This document shows positions 1 to 6,399 of a stretch of 7,582 nt of DNA, piece by piece. The notes below the pieces were generated by a model, which worked only from the letters and a program-made list of their open reading frames with translations, was not told the DNA's origin and made no database searches. A program made the translations under genes and the position numbers. Position 1 is the first letter of the stretch; each line of letters starts with the position of its first letter. This stretch comes from Treponema sp. (GTDB lineage: Bacteria > Spirochaetota > Spirochaetia > Treponematales > Treponemataceae): contig JABUUX010000063.1 in the NCBI GenBank assembly GCA_021442965.1, positions 1-7,582 of the forward strand, in the 5' to 3' direction.

Positions 1-25
1 GGTGATTGAGCCCGTCGAAATCACC
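1..25. repeat. Short palindromic (REP-like) intergenic repeat at window edge
   Basis: Seen: the 7-base arms GGTGATT (1-7) and AATCACC (19-25) are perfect reverse complements around the asymmetric core GAGCCCGTCGA. The repeat lies 6 bases beyond the leuB stop codon and may continue left of the window. Known, from memory: hairpins with a TGAGC-x-x-GTCGAA core are dispersed in intergenic DNA of many bacteria, including treponemes. Inferred: this is one such copy and could also help end leuB transcription. There is no U-tract after the stem on the leuB strand inside the window, so I do not call it an intrinsic terminator. Confidence 0.55.
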
Positions 26-30
26 GAAAA

Positions 31-1116
31 TTAAATCTTATCTGCAACTAGTTTTCCCATTTCTTTTGTTCCAACCAGTTTTCCGCTTGCCTTAACGGCA
101 GCAACATCACCTGCAATGTCACCTGTTCTCCAGCCTTCATCAAGAACTTCCTGAACAGCATTTTCAATTGCTTTTGCTTCTGCTTCGAGCTTAAAATCAT
201 AACGAAGAAGCATAGCGGCAGAAAGGATTGTAGCCAGAGGATTTGCAAGATTCTTTCCCGCAATATCAGGAGCAGAACCGTGAATAGGCTCATAAAGACC
301 AGGACCTGTTCCATCCCCAAGCGAAGCCGAAGCCAGCATACCAATAGAACCTGTAATCTGTGAAGCTTCATCAGAAAGAATATCACCAAACATATTTGAT
401 GTTGCAATTACGTCAAACTGACGAGGATTGCGAACAAGCTGCATAGAAGCGTTATCAATATAAAGATAAGAAAGCTGAACATCAGGATAGTCACCCTTTA
501 CAGATTCTGTAACTTTACGCCAAAGCTGACTTGAATTCAGAATATTTGCTTTGTCTACAACGCAAAGTTTTTTCTGACGTCCCTGAGCAGATGTAAAGCC
601 AAGGCGAACTATACGTTCAATTTCTTCCCATGAATATTTTTCTGTATCAAAGGCAGAACGTCCGTCAGCTGCTGTTCCTCTTTCACCGAAATAAATACCA
701 CCAGTAAGTTCACGAACAATAAGAATATCAAGCCCGTCTCCAACAATTTCATCTTTCAAAGGACAGGCATCTTTAAGCTGTTTGAACATAACTGCCGGGC
801 GAAGATTTGCAAATACCTTCATTCCACCGCGAAGACCAAGCAATGCTTTTTCAGGTCGGATTTCTGAAGCAAGATTATCCCACTTAGGACCACCAACAGC
901 ACCAAGAAGAACAGCATCAGCTTTAAGACATTTATCCAGTTCTTCCTGAATCAAAGGCTTACCGTATTTGTCAATAGAACATCCACCGGCTGTTACAGTT
1001 TCGTAAGTCCACTTATGTCCAAATTTTTCTGCAACTTTATCCAGAACTTTTACAGCTTCTTGAACTACATCAGGACCAATCCCATCACCAGGAATTAAAG
1101 CAATATTTTTATCCAT
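31..1116 (-). CDS. leuB: 3-isopropylmalate dehydrogenase LeuB
   Basis: This is the cytoplasmic leucine-biosynthesis enzyme that oxidatively decarboxylates 3-isopropylmalate to 2-oxoisocaproate with NAD+. The 361 residues match the usual family length, so the gene is complete. Visible motifs are GDGIGPDV (about 10-17), [10 protein letters not shown] (71-80), the substrate arginines R96, R106 and R135 (LRGG, NLRP, VRELTGG), Y142, K189 in VVDKANIL, D221 in [13 protein letters not shown], and the metal ligands D245 and D249 in [10 protein letters not shown]. The adenine-binding end [12 protein letters not shown] and [19 protein letters not shown] is also present. The AUG at 1116 has a good AGGAG (1125-1129) 8 bases upstream. 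No other leu gene adjoins it here. LeuB also serves the citramalate route to 2-oxobutyrate, which is relevant because a cimA start lies at the far right of the window. Identity is very secure. Confidence 0.97.
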   Translation of the reverse strand: MDKNIALIPGDGIGPDVVQEAVKVLDKVAEKFGHKWTYETVTAGGCSIDKYGKPLIQEELDKCLKADAVLLGAVGGPKWDNLASEIRPEKALLGLRGGMKVFANLRPAVMFKQLKDACPLKDEIVGDGLDILIVRELTGGIYFGERGTAADGRSAFDTEKYSWEEIERIVRLGFTSAQGRQKKLCVVDKANILNSSQLWRKVTESVKGDYPDVQLSYLYIDNASMQLVRNPRQFDVIATSNMFGDILSDEASQITGSIGMLASASLGDGTGPGLYEPIHGSAPDIAGKNLANPLATILSAAMLLRYDFKLEAEAKAIENAVQEVLDEGWRTGDIAGDVAAVKASGKLVGTKEMGKLVADKI

Positions 1117-1157
1117 AAAATATACTCCTAAAAATTCAGTCTAATTTCATTTCTTTA

Positions 1158-1186
1158 ATAATACTAAAGTTTTACAGATTGCGCAA
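1158..1186 (-). promoter_or_regulatory. Candidate sigma70-type promoter of leuB
   Basis: On the minus strand TTGCGC (1186-1181) and TATTAT (1163-1158) are separated by exactly 17 bases. The -10 matches consensus at 5 of 6 positions and the -35 only at TTG. Transcription would begin near 1151, giving a leader of about 35 bases that includes the AGGAG. No hairpin or leader peptide is apparent in this leader, so leucine attenuation is not supported here. Confidence 0.45.
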
Positions 1187-1271
1187 CATAAGAAAATATC
1201 ATACAATGTGAAAAAATATTAATTCCGTTCAAACTCTCCACTTTTTTGTAGCATTTCTTAGACATTTTGGT

Positions 1272-1277
1272 TATAAT
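1272..1277 (+). promoter_or_regulatory. Candidate -10 box for the response regulator gene
   Basis: There is a perfect TATAAT, preceded by TTTGGT. The only -35-like sequence is TTGTAG (1246-1251) at a long 20-base spacing, so the -35 is uncertain. The start point would be near 1284, leaving a leader of about 20 bases before the AUG at 1304. Confidence 0.5.
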
Positions 1278-1287
1278 GGAGATATAT

Positions 1288-1293
1288 AAGGAG
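1288..1293 (+). promoter_or_regulatory. Ribosome binding site that sets the response regulator start
   Basis: AAGGAG ends only 1 base before the first in-frame AUG (1295) but 10 bases before the next one (1304). A 1-base spacing cannot position the ribosome, so the AUG at 1304 is chosen and the protein begins MAKKEPKP. Confidence 0.7.
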
Positions 1294-1303
1294 AATGACT
1301 CTT

Positions 1304-1909
1304 ATGGCAAAAAAAGAACCAAAACCGGTAGTTTTCTCAGCTCTTGAAGTTGCTAACATTTGTGGAGTAGTTAATCAGACAGCCATCAACTGGATTAATA
1401 CAGGACATCTAAAAGCCTTCAAAACACCGGGAGGCCAGTACAGAGTTTATCCTTCAGATCTTCTTTCATTTATGCACGAAAGAAAAATGTATATTCCACA
1501 AAGCCTTATGGATATATGTGCAGACAAAGACCAAAATCAGGCAAAAACACTTCTTGTAATTGATGATGATATTGCTTTCAATTCTGTTGTTGTAAAATTC
1601 ATTGGAGAACGAATGCCTCAAATTGCTATATCTTCTGCACATGACGGTTTTGAAGCCGGGGTTCAAATGTCTTCGAACCGTCCTCGCTGCATTATCCTTG
1701 ATATTGATTTACCTGGTGTAAATGGTATTGAACTGTGTCGCAAAATTCACGATACAGAAATGTACGGAAAACCAAAAATCATCGTAGTAACCGGACTTCA
1801 GGATGCAGAAGTTGAAGAAAAGGTAAAATCTCTTGGTGCGGATTTCTTCTTCAAAAAGCCAGTCCAGCTCTCAGAAATTCATAAAGCCGTTGAAGTTTCA
1901 CTTTCATAA
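1304..1909 (+). CDS. Stand-alone response regulator: N-terminal MerR/excisionase-type HTH plus C-terminal receiver
   Basis: This is a 201-residue two-domain protein. Residues about 11-57 form a MerR/BldC/excisionase-like winged HTH: SALEVANICGV, then NQTAINWINTGHLKAFKTPGG and the wing QYRVYPSDLLSFM. Residues about 82-201 form a CheY-like receiver with an acidic cluster DDD (87-89), phospho-acceptor D133 in ILDIDLPGVNG, T163 in IIVVTG, and K185 in FFKKPV. All residues needed for phosphorylation are therefore present. The order is the reverse of most response regulators, where the receiver comes first. No histidine kinase lies nearby, so partner and targets are unknown. It is divergent from leuB, but regulation of leuB would be a guess. 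An alternative start at 1295 would add MTL and is disfavoured by RBS spacing. The domain call is secure and the physiological role is not. Confidence 0.9.
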   Translation: MAKKEPKPVVFSALEVANICGVVNQTAINWINTGHLKAFKTPGGQYRVYPSDLLSFMHERKMYIPQSLMDICADKDQNQAKTLLVIDDDIAFNSVVVKFIGERMPQIAISSAHDGFEAGVQMSSNRPRCIILDIDLPGVNGIELCRKIHDTEMYGKPKIIVVTGLQDAEVEEKVKSLGADFFFKKPVQLSEIHKAVEVSLS

Positions 1910-1926
1910 TCTAAAAATTTATATAT

Positions 1927-2012
1927 AAAAAATCATCTTCTCCCTGTTTGCATCTTTTAGTGGTTATATTGTGTACGATTAAACATCCAGGTAATTCAGA
2001 TGATTTTTTTTT
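1927..2012 (+). promoter_or_regulatory. Inverted repeat and T9 tract in the malQ leader
   Basis: AAAAAATCATC (1927-1937) is a perfect 11-base reverse complement of GATGATTTTTT (1999-2009). A smaller CATC/GATG stem (1984-1987 with 1999-2002) sits just before a run of nine T (2004-2012), which ends at the malQ Shine-Dalgarno sequence GAGG (2013-2016). It could be a weak terminator for read-through from the response regulator gene or a leader structure, but the stems are AT-rich and poor. Confidence 0.3.
1965..1970 (+). promoter_or_regulatory. Candidate -10 box of the malQ-esterase unit
   Basis: TATATT is preceded by GTGGT, similar to the TTGGT before the response regulator -10, so the two share TGGTTATA(A/T)T. 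No convincing -35 lies 16-18 bases upstream. The start would be near 1977, giving a leader of about 47 bases. Confidence 0.35.
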
Positions 2013-2023
2013 GAGGTATTTTT

Positions 2024-3610
2024 ATGACATTCACAAGAAAAAGCGGAATTCTACTTCACCCTACTTCGTTCTATGGGAAGGAAGGAATAGGTACACTAGG
2101 AAAACAAGCCTTTACTTTTATAGACTGGCTTTCAGATGCAGATCAGACTTTATGGCAGATTCTTCCCCTGGGACCAACAGGCTATGGAGATTCTCCTTAC
2201 GCTTCTTTCTCCACCTTTGCCGGAAATCCGCTCCTTATTGATTTAGAAAAACTGGCAGAAAAAGGATGGGCATCCACAAAAGATATAAAACCTGCGGATT
2301 ACATTAAAAGCGAAGGTAACGTGGACTTTGGTGCAGTTGTATGGTGGAAAATGCCTGTACTTGAAAAATGTGCCCAATACTTTCTTCAAAATGCTTCCCC
2401 TTCCGACAAAGAATCCTACAAAAAATTTTGTAAAGAAAAATCTTCCTGGCTCGAAAACTTTTCCCTATTTATGAGTATAAAATCGTTTTATGATAAAAAA
2501 GCTGCAGAAGAAAAACCTGCAGATTCCAGATGGAATTTTTATTGGCCGGAAGGATTAAAAAATCACGACGAATCTGCTCTGAAAGAATGGAAAATAAATC
2601 CTGTTCATAAATCAGAAATTGAAACTTACAAAGTAATCCAGTTCTTCTTTAACGAGCAATGGTCTGAAGTAAAAAATTATGCTAACGAAAACGGAATCAG
2701 CATTATTGGAGACATTCCTATTTTTGTAGCTCCTGACAGTGCAGACGTTTGGGCAAATCAGAATCTTTTTCAACTGGACAGTCAGTCTCATCCAACAAGT
2801 GTTGCAGGAGTTCCACCAGATTATTTCTGTGCTACCGGTCAACTGTGGGGAAATCCTCTTTACGACTGGGATGCTATGAAAAAAACAAATTACGCCTGGT
2901 GGATTTCCAGAATCAAACGTACGCTGGAACTTACAGACTGCATTCGAATAGATCACTTCCGTGGATTTGAATCCTATTGGTCAGTTCCGGCTAATGAAAC
3001 TACAGCTATTAATGGTAAGTGGGTAAAAGGACCGGGACTGGATCTTTTCAAATCAATTAAAAAGAAACTTGGAGATATCCCGATTATTGCAGAAGACCTT
3101 GGAGTAATTACACCTGAAGTTGCAAATCTTAGAGATGCTGCAGGACTCCCCGGAATGAAAGTACTTCAGTTTGCCTTCAGTAAAGATGAAATAAAAGAAA
3201 AAGGAATGTCAAATTATTTTCTCCCACATATGTATTCAACAGACCAGTGCATTGTATACACGGGCACTCATGACAATGACACTGCTCAAGGGTGGCTTGA
3301 ACTACAGGATGAAGAAACCCTCTCGTTTATTGCGGCGTACATTTCAGGACAAAAACTTTCAACAGAAAAAATCAGGGTAATGATTAAAAACGGAACTTTA
3401 AGAAATCTTATGATAAAATCTGTTTTTGCCTCAAATGCATGTTATGCAGTAATTCCATTTCAGGATATTGCAGGCTACGGGAATGAAGGTCGTATGAACA
3501 CACCGGCAACCACTGGAAGTAACTGGGCGTGGAGAATGAAAAAATCAGACTTAAAAAAAAAGGATGCAGAAACACTTTCTTTCTTAGGAAATATTTATGG
3601 CAGAAACTAA
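2024..3610 (+). CDS. malQ: 4-alpha-glucanotransferase (amylomaltase, GH77) MalQ
   Basis: This is the cytoplasmic disproportionating enzyme that transfers alpha-1,4-glucan segments between malto-oligosaccharides, releasing glucose and making longer chains for phosphorylase. At 528 residues it is a full-length bacterial GH77 protein with no signal peptide. Motifs run in family order: SGILLHPTSF near the N-terminus, WQILPLGPTGYGDSPYASFS (44-63), GDIPIFVAPDSADVWA (229-244), AGVPPDYF with GQLWGNPLYDW (261-282), nucleophile D310 in RIDHFRGFESYW, acid/base E357 in IIAEDLGVITPEV, and stabilizer D417 in YTGTHDNDT. The end QDIAGYGNEGRMNTP is typical. The AUG at 2024 has GAGG 7 bases upstream. Its last 14 bases overlap the following esterase gene, so the two are probably one transcript and translationally coupled. 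A run of nine A at 3553-3561 near the 3' end encodes Lys residues in frame and shows no sign of disrupting the gene. Confidence 0.96.
   Translation: MTFTRKSGILLHPTSFYGKEGIGTLGKQAFTFIDWLSDADQTLWQILPLGPTGYGDSPYASFSTFAGNPLLIDLEKLAEKGWASTKDIKPADYIKSEGNVDFGAVVWWKMPVLEKCAQYFLQNASPSDKESYKKFCKEKSSWLENFSLFMSIKSFYDKKAAEEKPADSRWNFYWPEGLKNHDESALKEWKINPVHKSEIETYKVIQFFFNEQWSEVKNYANENGISIIGDIPIFVAPDSADVWANQNLFQLDSQSHPTSVAGVPPDYFCATGQLWGNPLYDWDAMKKTNYAWWISRIKRTLELTDCIRIDHFRGFESYWSVPANETTAINGKWVKGPGLDLFKSIKKKLGDIPIIAEDLGVITPEVANLRDAAGLPGMKVLQFAFSKDEIKEKGMSNYFLPHMYSTDQCIVYTGTHDNDTAQGWLELQDEETLSFIAAYISGQKLSTEKIRVMIKNGTLRNLMIKSVFASNACYAVIPFQDIAGYGNEGRMNTPATTGSNWAWRMKKSDLKKKDAETLSFLGNIYGRN
3586..3590 (+). promoter_or_regulatory. 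Internal ribosome binding site for the esterase, within malQ
   Basis: AGGAA lies inside the malQ coding sequence, 6 bases before the AUG at 3597. It fixes the esterase start and permits reinitiation by ribosomes finishing malQ at 3610. Confidence 0.6.
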
Positions 3611-5162
3611 AATAATTGATGAGAGAATAACCCATTTTATTTCTCAGATGATGAGTGATCCAGTTCTCAGTTTCAATGAAAAAATCTTATCTTCTTGTGT
3701 TCCAGAAATAAATCAATACGTTTCCTGCGTCAAAGTTTATGACTGGGGTGAATCTGTAGACAAACTGATAATTAACACAGGAAACAGTTTTATCAATTCA
3801 GAAATTAACAAAGAAAGTTTTAGAGTATTTTCAGCACATTCAAAATTTGGAAAATCAGAATCAGCGGGTTCTGAAGTTGTTGAGCGCACAATTACCGACA
3901 TCTATTTTTGTGACAGCCTGGGAAACCGCTCTTCAAAGAACAGCTGCTACATTGCAATAGAACTTTTTTCCGAACCCGGAAATGCGGAACACGGATTATT
4001 TGAAAAAATGCTGAAATCCGTAGGAAGAAGTGCTTTTAAATCTTTTATTATTCTAAATGATGAAATTAATTTAAAAATAACAAAACGAACAGGAACTGTT
4101 CATCCTCTTGCAGGAAATTTTTTCCCAAACGAATTTAAATTTCAGTCTGGTAAAGAGTCCACAAATGATGTAGATATAAAACTTCAATACCTATATTTCA
4201 GACCCGAAAACAATAACAAAATACCTCTGATAATATGGCTTCACGGAATTAGTGAAGGTGGTGTAAATCCGTATATTCCACTAATGAAAATCCCTGCAAT
4301 TAACCTTGCTGACAAAAAAATTCAGGGCTACTTTGAAAACGGAGCCGCACTTCTTATTCCTCAGTGTCCGGTTTCATGGCTTCAGACCACCGATAAAGAT
4401 GCCATGGGTAATAATCTCTGGGCACCTATTTCAAAAAACATGAACTCTGCCATGGGCACCACTCTTGATGTAATAGCAGGAATTCTGGATCCTGCAAAAG
4501 CTGATAATGCTAAAAAATCAGTAAGTAACACATTAAGTTCCGCCGCCTCTGGAATATTTGGAAAACTGCTTGGTGGAAATTCGCAAGAACAAATTAAAAT
4601 TATTGATTACTCAAAACATTTTGCTAACGTATCTCTGTACACCAGCTGTCTGAAAGAGCTTATCGATAAAACAATTTCTGAAAATCCTCAAATTGATAAA
4701 GACAGAATTTACATTGGTGGATGTTCTGCTGGCGGCTACATGACAATGAATATGATTCTTCAGTATCCTGACTTTTTTGCTGCAGCTTTTCCTGTTTGTG
4801 AAGTTTATCCTGATTCAAAAATTACAGATTCCGATATAAGAAATATCTCGGACTTGCCGTTATGGTTCTCTTACTCAGCCTTTGATACAGTTGTAAATCC
4901 TAAAACTCATTCCCTGGCTACATACAACAGAATTTTGAATATAGGAGGGCACAAAGTTCACATCTGTGAATTCCAAAAGATTACAGACATCACTGGAAAA
5001 TATAATGATGAAACTGGAAGACCTCATGAATATTCAGGACATGAATCCTGGATTTATGTCCTGAACGATTTTAGTGAAGAAGACGGTGTAAAACTTTTTG
5101 ACTGGCTTTCAAAGCAGACAAAAAAAACGGGGAACCGAATTTCACTTCAAGCTCCCCGATAA
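3597..5162 (+). CDS. EstA-like serine esterase with N-terminal Ig-like domain and C-terminal alpha/beta hydrolase
   Basis: This 521-residue protein resembles the Thermotoga EstA group, with an Ig-like N-terminal domain before a PHB-depolymerase-like hydrolase. The N-terminal part (about 45-165) has the strand-rich pattern WGESVDKLIINTG, then ESFRVFS and ERTITDIYFCDSLGN. The hydrolase begins near 195 with PLIIWLHGISEGG (oxyanion H216-G217) and LLIPQCPVSW. It continues with the nucleophile elbow IYIGGCSAGGYMTMN (S377), PLWFSYSAFD (D430) and SGHESWIYVLND (H482), so the triad is complete. There is no signal peptide, and it is probably cytoplasmic. Residues about 262-343 form an unusually long insertion between the PQCP strand and the helix before the nucleophile. 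Coupling to malQ suggests action on ester-decorated sugars (inference); the substrate cannot be read from sequence. No plus-strand terminator was found after it. The gene ends 18 bases from the convergent GH8 gene. Confidence 0.88.
   Translation: MAETKIIDERITHFISQMMSDPVLSFNEKILSSCVPEINQYVSCVKVYDWGESVDKLIINTGNSFINSEINKESFRVFSAHSKFGKSESAGSEVVERTITDIYFCDSLGNRSSKNSCYIAIELFSEPGNAEHGLFEKMLKSVGRSAFKSFIILNDEINLKITKRTGTVHPLAGNFFPNEFKFQSGKESTNDVDIKLQYLYFRPENNNKIPLIIWLHGISEGGVNPYIPLMKIPAINLADKKIQGYFENGAALLIPQCPVSWLQTTDKDAMGNNLWAPISKNMNSAMGTTLDVIAGILDPAKADNAKKSVSNTLSSAASGIFGKLLGGNSQEQIKIIDYSKHFANVSLYTSCLKELIDKTISENPQIDKDRIYIGGCSAGGYMTMNMILQYPDFFAAAFPVCEVYPDSKITDSDIRNISDLPLWFSYSAFDTVVNPKTHSLATYNRILNIGGHKVHICEFQKITDITGKYNDETGRPHEYSGHESWIYVLNDFSEEDGVKLFDWLSKQTKKTGNRISLQAPR
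5120..5158 (-). terminator. Rho-independent terminator of the GH8 gene, inside the esterase 3' end
   Basis: Read on the minus strand, CGGGGAGCT pairs with GGTTCCCCG. This gives nine pairs, two of them G-U, then a bulged T and a GAA/TTC extension closing the loop GTGAAA. Eight T follow directly (complement of 5127-5120). On the plus strand the G-U pairs become A-C mismatches and no U-tract follows, so it works only for the minus-strand gene. It lies wholly within the last 15 codons of the convergent esterase gene. Confidence 0.8.
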
Positions 5163-5180
5163 TTCTTAAATAAAAAAATT

Positions 5181-6290
5181 TTACAAACAGTATTTTCCGC
5201 TTAAGGCGAGTACTGCAAACATATACAGACAGTTATCATAATAACGGCGTTCACCTGTACGAGGTTTAGTGTTCCAAAAGCGACGGATAATTTTTTCTGC
5301 CGCTTTTTTATTTGAAGGCGAACAAGCCAAAGTTCCTTGAGCCAAAGTTGCCAATAATCCTACAGGATGCAGAGCCTTGTACTCGGTTGCAGTTCCATCA
5401 ATCTCATACTTCATATAGTCATCAATTTCAATATCTGCAAAAAACTTTATTAGGTTATCAGCAACCTTAGATAGTTTAGGTTTCTTTCCATTCCAAAGAG
5501 CGTCCAATCCTATATTGGCAACAGTTCTGTAAGCATCACTAAAATAACAACCATGATCATCAAACATTGGATTTCCACTTTTAAAATAAACATTATGATC
5601 CGGAGTTCCGTCAAACTGAGCATATTCAGGATGCATCCCAGTTTTTGGATGTGCCGAAACTGCCAGATATTCACGGCTTGCTTTTTCGGCTTCCTTCCAG
5701 AATGGACGGTCACTTACATCAGCCCAAAGACCGAAGCATTTATAAAAGTGAGGCAAGTGATAAGACGGATCACTGATTGGTGAACCTGGTACAAATTTAA
5801 TAAGATGATTATCACTGGACCACATAGGAATATCAGAGTGAATACATGTACGTAAAATTTTCTGGGCCCACTCTTTGTAATTGTACAGTCCTTCCCCGCT
5901 TTTCCATTTTCTGTCAGCTAAAAAAAGAGCCATAGCAAAAAATTCTTCTCCGTCAGGAGCAGGTCCCCAAGCATTTTTCTTTCCATCAGGGGCTACACTC
6001 CAAGCAAAGTAACCTTTCATCGGACCTTCATTCATGTACATAAAGTCGTGTGCAAATTTCCATAATCGGTCAAAATAATTTTTCCGATCCATCATGACAC
6101 AAATCATCATTCCATAAGAAATGCCTTCTGTTCGTGCATCACAGTTTCCCGTGTCCATCAAATAAGAAGTGTCATTAAGCCCGTCAAAAAAGAAACGATT
6201 CATTCCTTCAAAAAGATTGTTGAACGTATCATTAACTTTATTCTCTACTTCTTCAGCTTTATAGCCGAATTCTAAAAATGTATTTTTCAT
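5181..6290 (-). CDS. Reducing-end xylose-releasing exo-oligoxylanase (GH8, Rex type)
   Basis: This enzyme removes single xylose units from the reducing end of xylo-oligosaccharides (EC 3.2.1.156). Residues match what I recall of Bacillus halodurans Rex almost throughout: DTGNCDARTEGISYGMM with general acid E55 (Rex E70), GYFAWSVAPDGKKNAWGPAP, SDPSYHLPHFY with Y177 (Rex Y198), FSDAYRTVANIGLDA with base D252 (Rex D263), and LHPVGLLAT with H308 (Rex H319, which recognises the reducing end). At 369 residues with no signal peptide it is full length and cytoplasmic. A loop near 231-249 is about ten residues longer than in Rex. The AUG at 6290 fits the Rex N-terminus (FLEFGYKAEEV...); a UUG at 6308 would add six residues and is not preferred. 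Neither start has a Shine-Dalgarno sequence. It is convergent with the esterase, divergent from pdxY, and terminated by the hairpin at 5120-5158. Confidence 0.92.
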   Translation of the reverse strand: MKNTFLEFGYKAEEVENKVNDTFNNLFEGMNRFFFDGLNDTSYLMDTGNCDARTEGISYGMMICVMMDRKNYFDRLWKFAHDFMYMNEGPMKGYFAWSVAPDGKKNAWGPAPDGEEFFAMALFLADRKWKSGEGLYNYKEWAQKILRTCIHSDIPMWSSDNHLIKFVPGSPISDPSYHLPHFYKCFGLWADVSDRPFWKEAEKASREYLAVSAHPKTGMHPEYAQFDGTPDHNVYFKSGNPMFDDHGCYFSDAYRTVANIGLDALWNGKKPKLSKVADNLIKFFADIEIDDYMKYEIDGTATEYKALHPVGLLATLAQGTLACSPSNKKAAEKIIRRFWNTKPRTGERRYYDNCLYMFAVLALSGKYCL

Positions 6291-6399
6291 ATTTATATTG
6301 TAAAACAAAACAATAAATTAAACATCAAAAAAAATATTCATTTAATTTTATAATAGTACGGCGTTTTACTTTTTTTTAAGAATCTGTCAAAATGTTCCC
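6291..6399. promoter_or_regulatory. Divergent GH8/pdxY promoter region with nested inverted repeats
   Basis: This is a 109-base, very AT-rich spacer. Two inverted repeats are nested: GTAAAAC (6300-6306) with GTTTTAC (6363-6369), and AAATTAAA (6315-6322) with TTTAATTT (6341-6348). A perfect TATAAT (6349-6354) lies between the right arms and would start pdxY transcription near 6361. On the minus strand TACAAT (6302-6297) would start GH8 transcription at about the AUG itself. The arms could be operators, but in AT-rich DNA chance is a real alternative. No Shine-Dalgarno sequence precedes either gene. Confidence 0.35.

Noticed and set aside
48..407. 119-codon minus-strand frame inside leuB
   Set aside because: It is an out-of-frame shadow of an unmistakable leuB, with Leu/Phe-rich composition typical of an alternative frame.
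1117..1294. Leucine-type attenuator or riboswitch between leuB and the response regulator
   Set aside because: No leader peptide, stable hairpin or U-tract is visible in the short leuB leader.
1948..2241. 97-codon plus-strand frame overlapping the malQ start
   Set aside because: It lacks a ribosome binding site and overlaps a strongly supported malQ with matching N-terminal motifs.
2612..2956. 114-codon minus-strand frame inside malQ
   Set aside because: It is antisense to conserved GH77 motifs and has no protein family features.
3553..3561. Nine-A run in malQ forming an in-frame A_AAA_AAG slippery heptamer
   Set aside because: A -1 shift would only add about 17 unrelated residues. The frame that enters the esterase meets a TAG at 3585-3587, so no fusion product results, and no stimulatory hairpin was seen.
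5188..5215. CAGTA...TACTG hairpin with an inner CGC/GCG stem as a plus-strand terminator for the esterase
   Set aside because: The stem is short and interrupted and is followed by CAAACATA, with no U-tract.
5510..5783. Frames on both strands inside the GH8 gene (5510-5713 minus, 5553-5783 plus)
   Set aside because: Both are shadows of the catalytic region of the GH8 enzyme, without start signals or recognisable domains.
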